Of a stretch of DNA of 45,786 bases, positions 8,656 through 21,600 are shown in pieces. Origin of the DNA: a virus. The stretch lies in IMG/VR virus record IMGVR_UViG_3300004279_000001, positions 1 to 45,786 of that record, one strand, 5' to 3'. The notes beneath the pieces were generated by a model. The model searched no databases, had not been told where the DNA came from, and saw nothing but the letters and a program-made list of their open reading frames with translations. Both the position numbers and the translations under genes were made by a program. The number at the start of each line of letters is the position of its first letter. Within the stretch, counting starts at the first letter, position 1.

Positions 8656-9090
8656 ATGGAACAAGATTTATATAAAAATATTAAAGTTGTAGGGTACGAA
8701 GATAAAACATCTCAAATATCAAAGAGGTATAGAGGTATTAGTACAGTTAACAACAAAAATGAAAGTAAGGTATTATACGATGTTTCTATTATCAAACAAG
8801 ATATAATAAATCACTTTCATATACGACAAGGCGAAAAGTTAGAAAATCCTACATTTGGAACTATAATTTGGGACGTTATATTTGAGCCGTTAACTGACGA
8901 TCTTAGAGAAGCAGTATTAGAAAATGTAACAGATATTATTAACTCAGACCCACGTGTTCAAGTTGATAGTGTTTTTGTAGAACAGCAAGAAAGTGGTATT
9001 TCGATAGAATGTACACTACGATATTTGTCGTACAATATATCTGAAAAAATGCGTTTAGATTTTGATCAAGCAAATGGACTCATTAGTTAA
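8656..9090 (+). CDS. 25: Baseplate wedge subunit gp25
   Basis: A 144-aa member of the gp25/GpW-like wedge family: IIKQDIINHFHIRQGEKL, NPTFGTIIWDVIFEPLTDD and ISIECTLRYL are typical. gp25 sits in the wedge core and primes sheath assembly; the ExR-type core motif of sheath initiators is represented here by FEPLTDDLREAV. Length is close to T4 gp25 (132 aa). The ATG follows the previous stop by 3 nt, with a GAGG overlapping the previous gene's end. It is the last gene before the late promoter box at 9111. Confidence 0.88.
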   Translation: MEQDLYKNIKVVGYEDKTSQISKRYRGISTVNNKNESKVLYDVSIIKQDIINHFHIRQGEKLENPTFGTIIWDVIFEPLTDDLREAVLENVTDIINSDPRVQVDSVFVEQQESGISIECTLRYLSYNISEKMRLDFDQANGLIS

Positions 9091-9110
9091 GTGCGTATAT
9101 ATTTCAAGCA

Positions 9111-9118
9111 AATAAATA
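9111..9118 (+). promoter_or_regulatory. Late promoter box (AATAAATA) before gp6
   Basis: AATAAATA, one base off the T4 late consensus, lies in the 45-nt gap between the gp25 stop and the gp6 ATG, followed by AGGAG at 9125-9129. It is one of the few real gaps in the operon, which supports a regulatory role. Confidence 0.55.
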
Positions 9119-9135
9119 CATTGTAGGAGAAACGA

Positions 9136-12100
9136 ATGTCAGTAACTGATAGGCAAAATAAGTTAATTGTTGCAGAAGATTGGAAAAGAATTTATCAATC
9201 GTATAGGAATGCGGACTTTCAAAGTTACGACTTTGATAGTTTAAGACGCACAATGATCAATTATCTAAGGGAAAATTATCCCGAGGATTTTAACGATTAT
9301 ATTGAAAGTTCAGAGTACCTTGCACTTATTGATTTGATTGCATATCTTGGACAAAATTTAAGTTTCCGTATAGATTTAAATGCAAGAGAAAACTTTCTCG
9401 AAACAGCAGAGCGTAGAGAAAGTATCTTACGTTTAGCAAGACTTATTAATTACAATCCAAAAAGAAATTCAGCAGGTAACGGATTTCTAAAAATACAAAG
9501 TATACAAACAAGTGAAGATATTATTGATAGTAATAATATTAATCTTAACAATCAAAATATTGTTTGGAATGATAGTGCCAATTTAGATTGGTATGAACAG
9601 TTTATTAAAATTTTAAATAGTTCTTTAACAACAAGTAACAAGTTTGGCAATCCAATTGCATCAGATACAGTTAGTGGGATTAATTCGGAACAATATAGAG
9701 TTGCAGGTGTATCGTCAGATGTACCAGTTTTTAGTTTTTCTAAAGCCATTAACGGATCAAATTTACCTTTTGAAATTACAAGTTGTCAAATACAAAATGG
9801 AAAAATTACAGAAGAAGCACCTTATCCTGGCAATAGTTTAAGTTTTGTTTATAAAGATGACGGCAAAGGCGCAGCAAGTTCTAATAACGGATTCTTCTTA
9901 CATTTTAGACAGGGTACGTTACAAAACGGAAACTTTAATATTAGTAACCCAAGTTCTAACCAAGTTGTAAATATAGAATCTACAAATATAAACGACTCAG
10001 ATGTGTGGCTTTATAAATTAGATGACTCGGGTAATGAAATTGAACTATGGAACAAAGTAGATAGTTTAACAGGAAATAACATTATATACAACACACTTAC
10101 ATCTGGATCTAAAAATATTTATAATGTATTAACTAAAGCACAAGATAAAATTAACGTTATATTTTCAGATGGAATATTTGGTAAATTACCTAAAGGTAAT
10201 TTTAAAATTTATTATAGAACAAGTGCAAATTCAAGTTATCAAATTGTTCCAAACGAAATTAGAAATATTTCAATTAAAGTTCCTTATATAAATGCTAACG
10301 GAAACTTGCATAATTTAACAATTACAGGAAGTTTAGAATATACTGTTACTAACGCATCAACTACAGAAACAAATGAAAGTATTAAGCGTAATGCACCTGC
10401 AACATATTATACACAAAATAGGCTTATAACAGCTGAGGACTATAACATTGGTCCTTTAAGTACCAGTCAAGATATTATTAAAGTAAAGAGTGTTAATAGG
10501 AATGCAAGCGGCATAAGCAGATATTTTGATCTTAAAGATAGTACAGGAAAGTATTCTAACACTAACGTATTTGCTGATGATGCTATTATATACAAGCAGG
10601 AAATAGTAGAAAAGACTGCATTTAATTTTGAAACAAAAACAGATATCGAAAATGTATTAATTAATACAATACAACCTATTATAAAAGAAAATAATACAAG
10701 AAATTATTACTTTGAAAAATACAACGAAATTCTTCTTACAGAAAATAACGTAGTATGGACACAAACTACAACAGATACAAATAGAGATACAGGGTACTTT
10801 AAAGATTTAAGTGACAATGTGTATAATCTTGGTAGCTTTACAAGTGGCAATTTACAGTATGTAGAACCAAGTGCATTAGTTAAATTTTCTGCTCCTACTG
10901 GTTATCATTTTATGACAACAGATAATAATAAACTTATGCTCGGAGATGCAGATCATCCTGGAGCAGTTTCTTATATATGGACAAAAATCATTAATGTTGT
11001 AAATGACGGAACAGCAAATTCAACTGGAATTTTAGACAACGGCGATAGTCCTGTAGTTATTACTGATAAAATCCCATCAGGCGCAATACTTACTGCTATA
11101 AGACAAAAATATACAAAAGAGTTTGGTACAGATATTTTAAGTAAAGCAATTGATTTAATTTTTGCACTTAAAACTTTTGGATTACGTTATGATGCAATAT
11201 TGCGTCAATGGAAAATAATACTAAATGAAGATTTAGATATTATAAATCCTTTTAGTTTAGGTAAGTCTGGTGACACAACAAAGACAAATCAAGATAGTAG
11301 TTGGATAGTATTGCTTGAAACAAATGGCATTAGTTACACAATTACTAATAGAAAATTAGAATACGTTGCTGAAAGTAAAGATCAAGTTAGATTTTTGTTT
11401 GAAAAAGATAACACAGTATTTGATACAAAAACAGGACAGTATGTTTCCGATACAGTTAAAATTTTAAGTATAAACAAGCAGCCTAATAGTCTTATACCTT
11501 TTACAAAAGATTACACTTGGCAAATTATTGATGTGTTTAATAATGTCGAAGGATATGTCGATAGTAGAAAAGTTAAAGTAGACTTTTTTGATAGTGATTT
11601 TGATAATACTGTTGACGATCCTGATATTTTTAATACATTAGTTGATCAAACAGCAAGTAACCTTAATAGGTTTGTATTTCAAAAGCAATATATTACTTCA
11701 GAAAACTTAGAAGATTTTAAGTACGTATCACAAGCTGACGAAGGTATTATTATTGTTAATAATGAAGGACAAATTGGACCATTAACTAATGCATACCCTG
11801 ATGGACAAATATTCTATCTTGTAGAATCTGATTTATTTAAAAAATATACAGAATCGGCATCTTCGCTATCGATTGTTAGTAATTACAAAGCATTTGTTGG
11901 CAGAGACGGATTAAAAGTACAATATACTCATAGTGCTGATCAAACAACAAGAATTGATCCAAGTGTGAGTAATATAATTGATACATATGTTTTAACTAAA
12001 TCTTATGATATAGATTTTAGAAAGTACCTTTCTGGTGCAACAACAGTAAAACCTAATCCGCCAAGTAGTGATGAATTATTTTTAAATTATGCTGAAAAAA

Positions 12101-12606
12101 TTAATGCAATTAAAAGCATAAGTGACGAAGTTATTATGCAGCCGGCAAAGTATAAGGTTTTATTTGGTAATAAGTCTAATACTAATTTACAAGCAACTAT
12201 AAAAGTTGTAAAAAATCCTGCAATTACTATAAATGATAATTTGATAAAGAGTCAAATAATTGATTATATGAATGTTTATTTTGCATTAGACAATTGGGAT
12301 TTTGGTGATACATTTTATTTCCAAGAAATGGCGACTTATATTATGAACAAAATGTCGCCTATAATTGTTAGTATGTTAATTGTACCAAACGACCCGGCAC
12401 TATCGTTCGGCGGCCTTTTTGAAATAACAAGTGAAGATAATGAAATTTTAATAAGCGGAGCAACAGTTGAAAATATTGATATTATATCAAGTAATACAGA
12501 ATCGCAATTAAGAAGTTTAGGATCACAAGTAATATCTTATTCTGAAGCAGGATCCACAAGCGGGTCTTTAGCAGTTAATAATAGTAATAGAGGAAGTAGT
12601 TACTAA
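9136..12606 (+). CDS. 6: Baseplate wedge subunit gp6 (baseplate J-like)
   Basis: A 1,156-aa protein whose N-terminus is clearly gp6-like: SYDFDSLRRTMINYLRENYP, DYIESSEYLALIDLIAYLGQNL, then FRIDLNARENFLETAERRES and LARLINYNPKR (residues 28-118). The middle (about 345-450) holds the J-like region, IYYRTSAN and APATYYTQNRLITAEDYN. The C-terminus (about 985-1130) has VLFGNKSNTNLQATIKVVKN and MSPIIVSMLIVPNDP. gp6 dimers form the inner ring of the baseplate. T4 gp6 is 660 aa, so this version carries roughly 500 extra residues, mainly beta-rich insertions in the middle. Its TAA overlaps the next ATG by one base. Confidence 0.88.
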   Translation: MSVTDRQNKLIVAEDWKRIYQSYRNADFQSYDFDSLRRTMINYLRENYPEDFNDYIESSEYLALIDLIAYLGQNLSFRIDLNARENFLETAERRESILRLARLINYNPKRNSAGNGFLKIQSIQTSEDIIDSNNINLNNQNIVWNDSANLDWYEQFIKILNSSLTTSNKFGNPIASDTVSGINSEQYRVAGVSSDVPVFSFSKAINGSNLPFEITSCQIQNGKITEEAPYPGNSLSFVYKDDGKGAASSNNGFFLHFRQGTLQNGNFNISNPSSNQVVNIESTNINDSDVWLYKLDDSGNEIELWNKVDSLTGNNIIYNTLTSGSKNIYNVLTKAQDKINVIFSDGIFGKLPKGNFKIYYRTSANSSYQIVPNEIRNISIKVPYINANGNLHNLTITGSLEYTVTNASTTETNESIKRNAPATYYTQNRLITAEDYNIGPLSTSQDIIKVKSVNRNASGISRYFDLKDSTGKYSNTNVFADDAIIYKQEIVEKTAFNFETKTDIENVLINTIQPIIKENNTRNYYFEKYNEILLTENNVVWTQTTTDTNRDTGYFKDLSDNVYNLGSFTSGNLQYVEPSALVKFSAPTGYHFMTTDNNKLMLGDADHPGAVSYIWTKIINVVNDGTANSTGILDNGDSPVVITDKIPSGAILTAIRQKYTKEFGTDILSKAIDLIFALKTFGLRYDAILRQWKIILNEDLDIINPFSLGKSGDTTKTNQDSSWIVLLETNGISYTITNRKLEYVAESKDQVRFLFEKDNTVFDTKTGQYVSDTVKILSINKQPNSLIPFTKDYTWQIIDVFNNVEGYVDSRKVKVDFFDSDFDNTVDDPDIFNTLVDQTASNLNRFVFQKQYITSENLEDFKYVSQADEGIIIVNNEGQIGPLTNAYPDGQIFYLVESDLFKKYTESASSLSIVSNYKAFVGRDGLKVQYTHSADQTTRIDPSVSNIIDTYVLTKSYDIDFRKYLSGATTVKPNPPSSDELFLNYAEKINAIKSISDEVIMQPAKYKVLFGNKSNTNLQATIKVVKNPAITINDNLIKSQIIDYMNVYFALDNWDFGDTFYFQEMATYIMNKMSPIIVSMLIVPNDPALSFGGLFEITSEDNEILISGATVENIDIISSNTESQLRSLGSQVISYSEAGSTSGSLAVNNSNRGSSY

Positions 12607-15600
12607 TGGCTTATAATGATAACCAAAATGAAAATGAGTTGCCTACAGGAAACGTTAAAAAAACGTCAAGCCAGTTTCTTCCAAGATATTTTAGAAGTGA
12701 TTTTAACAAAAAGTTTTTACAATCTACAGTAGATCAATTTATTAGTAATGGTAACATTGAAAAAATAAACGATTATGTAGGTAAGCGCAGCGCTCGAAGT
12801 GTAATAGAACAAGATACGTTTCTTCCTGATGTTTCAAAAGAACGTGAAGATTATCAACTTGAACCTGCCTTAGTTAATTTTGACGAAGTTAACAATGTTA
12901 CCTTTTTCAAAGATTATAACGATTTTCTAAACCAGTTAAAAATATTTGGCGCTGACACTACTAACCACAATAGATTGAACCAGCAAGAATTTTATAGTTG
13001 GGACCCAAAGATTGACTTTGATAAATTTACTAACTTCCGTGAATACTATTGGTTACCAAATGGTCCTTCGGCTATTACAGTAGTTGGTCAAGAAGAAATT
13101 ATTGAAAGTACGTATACTGTAAAATTAGGTGACGACCTTGATAATACACCTTATATATTTGATCCAAACGGATTAACAAGAAACCCTACACTAACTTTGT
13201 ACAAAGGAAGAACTTATAGATTTGAAGTAGACTGTAAAGATGCTCCGTTATTCTTTAGAACGTCAAACATTAATGATGACGATTATAATTTTGGTATGGC
13301 TGTTAATAATGGTGCTGAAGAAGGCATTATTGAAATTAATTTATTAGACACTGCACCTGATACATTATATTATATAAACGGAAATGATCAAAATCAGTCC
13401 GGCATAATAAATGTTTTGAAAGCAGAGGACGCATCTTCTTTAGATGTTGAGTTAGAAATTTTAGGTAAAAAGAATTTTAAACTTTCAAACAACGTTGAAA
13501 TATCAAACGGAATGAAACTAAACTTTGCTGGAAAAACAAATCCATCAAAGTACGAAGAGGGTAATTGGTATGTTGAAGGTGTTGGTAACAGCATAGTTCT
13601 TGTCTCAGATAAAGATTTAGAAATACCAGCAAAATATTCAGATGCGACTCAAGTTGAATTTGATAATGTACCGTTTGATAGCATACCTTTTTCTGATCAA
13701 GCAACCTTTGCTGGAACTAAAGATTATATTGTTATAAACAGATCTTCACCAGAAAAATCGCAATGGAGTAGATATAATAGATGGTATCATAAAGATATAA
13801 TAGAAACAAGTGCAAAAGTTACTAATACTACAGCAGAACTTAATCAAGACAATAGAGCATTTAAGCCTATCATTGAATTTAATTCAGGCTTAAAACTATA
13901 TAATTATGGTACTCGAAATATTACTAATGTAGATCTTATTGATACATTTACAAATGATGTTTTTAGTATTATTGAAGGTCAACAAGGTTATAACATTGAC
14001 GGTGTTAACTTAGTTGATGGCATGAAAATTATTTTTAATGCCGATACAGATACCAGAGTACTTGGAAAAATTTATCAAGTTAAATTTATTAAATTTAAAA
14101 ATAATAATCAATTAACATTAGTTGAACTCGAAAGTCCACAGCCAGTATTAAATGACACAGTATTAGTTCAGCAAGGAACTAATAATTCAGGTACAGTTTA
14201 TTGGTTTAATGGATCTAAATGGATTAAAGCTCAAGAAAAGACAGCAGTAAACCAGTGTCCGTTATTTGATCTATTTGACGAAGACGGTAATAGTTTTGCT
14301 GACGAAACTGTTTATAATGCAACTTCATTCAAAGGAAACAAAATCTTTAGTTATAGTGAAGGCACTGGAACTAACGATGATGATTTAGGATTTCCTCTAT
14401 CGTATAGAACTATTGAAAATACAGGTGACTTATTATTTAATTTTAATTTTATTAAAGAAACATACAATTATACAACGTCTAATTTGTTGTTAACTGAGAA
14501 AATTTCTTCAAACTCTTATGTAAGAGTGTATGATAGAATAGGAAATTATACAACTGAAAATGCTTGGAAAAAGTCTAAAGTTACAAATACACAGCGTATT
14601 GTATTACAATATTTTGCTAATATTGACAATCAAAATAATTTTGAAATCAATTGTTTTGATACAATTCCATTAGATGTAACTGCACAAGTGTATGTTAACA
14701 ATGACTTAAAATTTGAAAATACTGACTATAACTTAGTTAATGAAAATAATAAACTGTATGTAAGATTTTTACAAAATCAATTAGATAAATCGATAACTAT
14801 TAAAGTTTCTTCTAAACAGGATAAAAATTCTAACGGAACTTATGAAATTCCTATAAACTTAGAAAGAAATCCTAAAAACGAAGAACTACCAGAATTTACA
14901 TTTGGTGAAGTAGCAGATCACGTATTATCAATTGTTGAAGAGCATCCAAAGTTTTCAGGAATATTTCCAGGAACAGGCAATTTAAGAGATTTACCTGATA
15001 ATTGTTTATATGGTAAAAAGGTAGTTAGGCACAGTAGTCCATTTATGTTATCTGGATATCATATCTTAAATAAAGATGCAAACATTATAAAATCTTTAAG
15101 ATATGCAAAAAGAGAATATTCTAAATTTAAAAGATTACTTTTGCAAACAGCAATGACTTTAGGATATGAAGGTAGTGCTGGCAACCATCTTAATATAATA
15201 TTAGGCGAAATTACTAAAAATAAAACTAACACAATGCCTTTCTATTTTAGTGATATGATTGCATATAAAGGATTTGTTACTGTTGAACATCTTGTAAAGG
15301 ATAGTAGAATATTAAATTATCCAATGAATCAACAATTTAGTTTAACTAACTTAACTGACAAATCTGTATTAGTTTATAAAAATAATATATTACTTACATA
15401 TGGTAAAGATTACACATTTAATCAAGACTTTGTAAAATTAACTGAAGTGTCACGTAATGACACTATCAAGATACAAGAATATGAAACTACCAATGGTAGT
15501 TTTGTACCACCTACTCCTACTAAATTAGGTCTTTATCCGGCAACCGAACCTTTAATATTTGTAGACAATACTTATCAAACTCCTACAAAGATGATACAGG

Positions 15601-18600
15601 GGCACGACGGCAGCCTTATAAGGGCATATGATGATTTTAGAGATGACATAATACTTGAATTTGAAACAAGAATATACAATAATTTAAAAGTTTCGTATAA
15701 TACAAGATTTTTTGATTATGATAAATTATATGTTAGTGCAGAAAGAAAAGACGGTCTTAGTTTAGAGTCACTAAACACATCGTTGTCAATTGATTTTGGT
15801 CAATGGTTAACATTTACTGGCGGAGTTGATTACCAAAAGAATTCTTATCTAAATTTAGATAATGCATTTACATATAACTATAACAATTTTGCATTATTCA
15901 ATAATGACCCAGCTCCTGGGTTCTGGCGTGGAGTGTTTAATTATGTTTATGATACTGATAGGCCGCACACACATCCTTGGGAAATGTTAGGATTTAGTGT
16001 TAAACCTAACTGGTGGGAAGAACAGTATGGTCCGGCACCGTATACTGACGGTAATATGGTTCTATGGAGCGATATTGCACAAGGTAAAATTAAAAAACCA
16101 GGCGTACCTGTAACTACTATTAAAACAAAAATAAGACCTTGGCTATTAACACATATTCCTGTTACTGAATTTGGAACTCTCAAAACACCATTAGAAGCAG
16201 GCTTAATAAAACAATACAGTAATGCTTTGGCAACAGGAGATTTTAGATTTGGCGATATGTCTCCTGTCGAAAATGCTTGGCGTAAAAGTAGTGAGTACCC
16301 GTTTGCATTACTTGCAGCAACAATTGTAAATTATCCGCACTTAGTGTTTGCAACAGGATTTGACAAGTCCAGACAAGTAGTATCTTCACAGGATCAAATA
16401 GTTTATAATCCTACAAATAATCAGATTACAATGCAAGATATTGTATTTCCAAACATTGCAACAGATACATCAAAGTCGAACACTATAGGGTTAATAAATT
16501 ACATACAAAATTATTTAACAAGTAAAAGTCAAATTCCAATAAGTGTTTATCAAAATGAATTAACAAATATAGATATACGTATTTGTAGTAAGTTAGGCGG
16601 ATTTACAAATAAAGATAATTTTAAATTAATACTTGATAGTAGAACACCATTAAATGAAGGTAATGTGTTTGTTCCTTCAGAAAATTATGACATATTTTTA
16701 AATACAAGTTCTCCTATAGATCAAGTAATTTATAGCGGTGTTATAATTGAAAAACTTGAGAATGGTTATTCAGTAAAAGGCTATGACAAAGAAAAAAGTT
16801 TATTTTATATTAATGAGCATTTAGAATCAGCTAACGATTCTACTTTTGTTACCGGCGGCGTGTCTGATACATATAGTGATTGGCGAGCAACTACTTGGGG
16901 CAAAGGACAAATAGTTTTATACAATGGCAATTATTATAGAGCATTAGATAATATTGAATTAGGTGAGTTTAATCCAGACGAATGGCAAAAATTATTAAGT
17001 CTTCCTGTAGTTGGAGGAGTTAGGGCTACTGTAAGAAAGCGTTTTACAAATAATGTAGTTACTGTGCCCTATGGAACAGTATACGAGACTGTACAAGACG
17101 TAGTTGATTTTCTATTAAGTTACGAAAAATATTTACAGACTTCTGGGTTTGAATTTAATACCTTTAACAAAGAATTAGAATTAGTTGCTAATTGGTTAAC
17201 AAGTGCAAAAGAATTTATGTTTTGGACAACACAAAACTGGGAATTAGGAAGTGTAATTACTTTATCGCCGTCGGCGGACAGATTGGTTTATAATAATAAA
17301 AATGCTGTTATAGATAATATATTTGATCCGTTTTACGGAAATGAAATATTTAAAGCAGACGGTACAAAATTAGACAGAAGCACACTTTCTACATACAGAC
17401 AAAATAGTGAATTTGTCATTGAAACAAAAACTAATGACGGATTGTATTTCTGTAAATTGTATCCAATACAAAAAGAACATGTATTAGTATTAGACAATCG
17501 AACAAAATTTAAAGATTATATTTACGATCCAGCAATGGGCTATAGACAAGATAGAGTTAAAATATTAGGTTATAGAACAAGTGACTGGAATGGCGGTTTT
17601 GATATACCTGGTTTTGTTTACGATAATATTAAAGTTACATCTTGGGAAAGTTACAAAGATTATAAAATTGGCGACACAATTAAATTTAAAGAGTACTATT
17701 ATGTTGCAGATAAAAATATAACAGGTACAGAAACGTTTGACGCAAGTGTTTGGGTACAATTATCCGAAGCACCAACACCTAAACTAAAACCTAATTGGGA
17801 TTATCGATCAGCACAATTTGCAGACTTTTATGATCTGGATACTGATAATTTTGATACTGAACAACAAAAGTTAGCACAGCATTTGATAGGCTATCAGCCA
17901 AGAAAGTATCTTGAAAATATTATTAATGATGAAGTTTCTCAGTATAAATTTTATCAAGGTATGATAAGAGAAAAGGGTACTAAGAATAGTTTAACAAAAT
18001 TATTTGATAGTTTAGGAAAATCTGATAAAGATAGTCTAAAGTTTTACGAAGAATGGGCAGTACGTACAGGTCAATACGGAGCAGTTGATAATTTTAGAGA
18101 AGTAGAATACTTAATTGACGAGCAAAAATATATTTTACAACCACAACCTGTAAAATTAACTAATTTAATTAGTGCGTCAGACACATCTTTAGTATACAAA
18201 ATACCAGAAGCTGATGTTTATACTAAACCGTTAGACTATAATCATAGCAATTCTTTTGTTAGTAAAACTGATTACTCACAATTTTTAAAAGATGCAGGTT
18301 ATGTTGCTGAGGAAGATGTCGCTTTTGTAATAAAAGAAATAGACGAAATTTTAAATTTAGATTTTTCACAAGTAACAAGATCATCATATATTTGGGTATC
18401 TAATAATAATGGTGACTGGGACATACTAAAGCCAACGAAAACAGAACTTGTAATAGAAAGTATTACAAGTGAAGCTCGAGAAATAACTTTTGATACTAAT
18501 ATACAAGTTACTGATATAAAAGTAAATGATTATATTGGCGTTTATGGTATTGTAGAAGATGCAGGTCTTATTAATGACGATAAAATAGGAAGATGTTTTA

Positions 18601-21600
18601 AAGTTAAGAAAATACAAGGAAGTGCAATTACAGTAGATAGTATTGCGCAGGCTCCTGAATCAATTACTACAGGAAGTGCATTTATATACAAATTTGTGTC
18701 ATATAGAACAAAAGATATAGAAACATTTAACAATAATCTTAATTCAAATTATCTAACAACTAATGATAAAGTTTGGATCGACAGTGTTGACAACAGTAAG
18801 TGGAATGTAGTTTCTAATACTAATCCGTACTATCAACATCAAGAAATAACTACTGAGCTTACATTTAAAGATGCTTGGGTAGCAGATACTCGATATAAGA
18901 GAAATGACATTGTGTTGTTTAGCGGAGATCGTTATGTTGCTATTAACGAAGTTACCAGTGCAGTTGATCCAAGTGCGGATACAACAAACTGGCAATTAAC
19001 AGAGTTTGTTGCAGACGGATTTGGTAGTAAAGTAGTAAGTGGTAAAAAGAATCAAAATGTATTTGTACTTGCGCAAGATTCGTACAACGGATTAGGCACT
19101 ATTTTCTATTATCAAAGAAACAGCGAAACTTTAAATTTAGCATATATGAATAAGTTTGAGTCATTAGAAGAATATGCTACTAACTTTAAATATGATAACA
19201 TTGCAGTCAGCGACGACGAAGAAATCGTTGTTGTGTCGTCAAGCCAAGCATCAAATGTAAAAACAAATTATAAAGGTCTGTTTAATGATGCTGCACCTGG
19301 CGGAACTTATGTAGAAGGCGATATTGTAGAATATCAAGATACATTGTGGAAGTTTAATGCAGATTATATAGACGATGCAAGTACATTGTTTACTGAAGTT
19401 CAAGATGTAGTACCAGTCAACAACATACCTGTAGAAAGTTTAGGATCTACAAGTTACGGAACTTATAACGAACAGGGTGTAATTTTTGTTTATAAAAAAT
19501 CCGGACCAAGATCATACGCTTTAGTTAATAGTACAATTAGTAGACGTCCGCAACTTTCTGAATTTTTTGGTAAAGAAGTAGTTATAACACAAAAAGACGG
19601 AACATACGAATTATTTGTAAGTGCTCCAGGTACAAATACAAATAGAATATACTTTTTAAAATATGACGGCGAAAACAATATTTTAAGTTATAATGAAGAC
19701 AGAAGATACAAAGGTCAATTTGACGAAAATAAAAGTTATAGAAAAGGTGACATTGTTCAATTACTTGTAGAAGGCCAGTCAGCACAACAAGGGCAGCAAC
19801 TATTTGTAGCAAACAATACATTACCTGCACAGACATTTTCATCTGATAATTGGAAATTACAAGACCCAGATATAAACTACTTAGAGTATGTTCCTAATAC
19901 GTTATTTCCTGTTTTAAATGACGATAGTACTGTTCTATCTGATGAAGAAAAAGAAAACTTCGGAGATTCATTTGCTGTATCAAGTAACGGAGAAGTATTA
20001 GCAGTAGGTATATCAAATTATGCAAAATACGATAACGAAGCAACTTATTTAACTGGTGACATTGTAAGTAATAATGGAAAAACTTACGAAGCAGTTTCGT
20101 CTGTGCCTCCTGTAGTTGAACGAATAATATATTTAGATAGTGATGGAATTAGCACAAAAGTTGATATTGCTCCAGGAAGTATTCTTACTCAAGCAAATAC
20201 TAACGCAACTGGCGTTGTAAAAAACTTAGTTGTTGATAGTAATAGAATTTTGCTTACTGAAGTTTCTGGAGTATTTGATACTCAATCCGGTAATGAAGTT
20301 ACAGTTACAACAACAGACAGTTCTCAATTAGAAGATACCCCATCTGGTAGATTTATCGGAGAGGTTGTAAATGTTCCTAATGCAGACACTACAAATACAA
20401 GTGCTTGGAGAGAAATTGCCGCAGAAAAAGTTGCAATTTACAGAAAAAATAATACAAGATTTGCATTAGCACAAGTAATTAATGGCACAGTTGAAAATCA
20501 AGGCTTTGGCTCAAAGATTGAAATATCAGATGACGGAAATACTTTATTGATAGGTGCACCGTTAGCTGATGTAAACAATTACGACGATAGCGGAAAGATT
20601 TATGTTTACAAATGGCAGTTACAAAACTGGACATTAACACAGACAATTGAAGCACCGCAAGATTTAAGAAATCAAAAGTTTGGTGATAAGTTTTCGTTTA
20701 ATGAAGACACTCTTTTTGTAATAACAGAAGGTACTTATAAGTTTGATAACGAAGTTACAGACATAACACTTGATGGTAACTTTACAAGATTTGGAGAAAA
20801 AAGCAATAACTCAACTAATCTACATGTTTATGATAATTTACAAGGCGGCTTACTTTATGCTGGTAAAATTATTTTAGATAAAGTTACTAACTTTGTTGAT
20901 TATAGTGTATATGCAAAAAATAATCATGTTTATATTGGACTTCCGTATGCAGGACCTGTTAATGATTATGGTAAAGTATTTGATATCCGACGCCAGGTAA
21001 ACACAACAAGCTGGAAAGTAGATAAACAACAAACAGATATTATAGATACTACAAAATTAAAAACAGTATTTGCATACAATAAAGATACTAAAAAACTAAT
21101 AAGTGATATAGATTATATTGATGTATTGCAAGGTAAAATTGCTGCTCCGTTAGAACAGGAAATTAACTTTAAAACACATTATGATCCTGCAATTTATGAT
21201 ATAGGAAATGATAGCGTTGTTGTAGATAGCAATCAAAGTTGGGCTGAAAGATACATAGGAACAGTTTGGTGGAACTTATCAACAAGTAAATTTTATAATC
21301 CTTATCAAGGCGATGTATTATATAAAACAAATTATTGGAACAAAATATTTCCAGGTTATAACGTAGAAGTATGTGAATGGGTCGAAAGTAATTATATACC
21401 GAGTCAGTGGGATAGTTTATCCGGAACATCTGAAGGATTTGCGCAAGGTATAACAGGTGATACAAAATACGGTGATGATGTTTATGCTACTGGAAGAAAA
21501 TATGATCCAGAGGCACAATCATTTACAACAAAATATTATTATTGGGTTGCTCAGAAGAAAACATTACCTAACAATAATTCATATAGAAAACTAACAGCGC

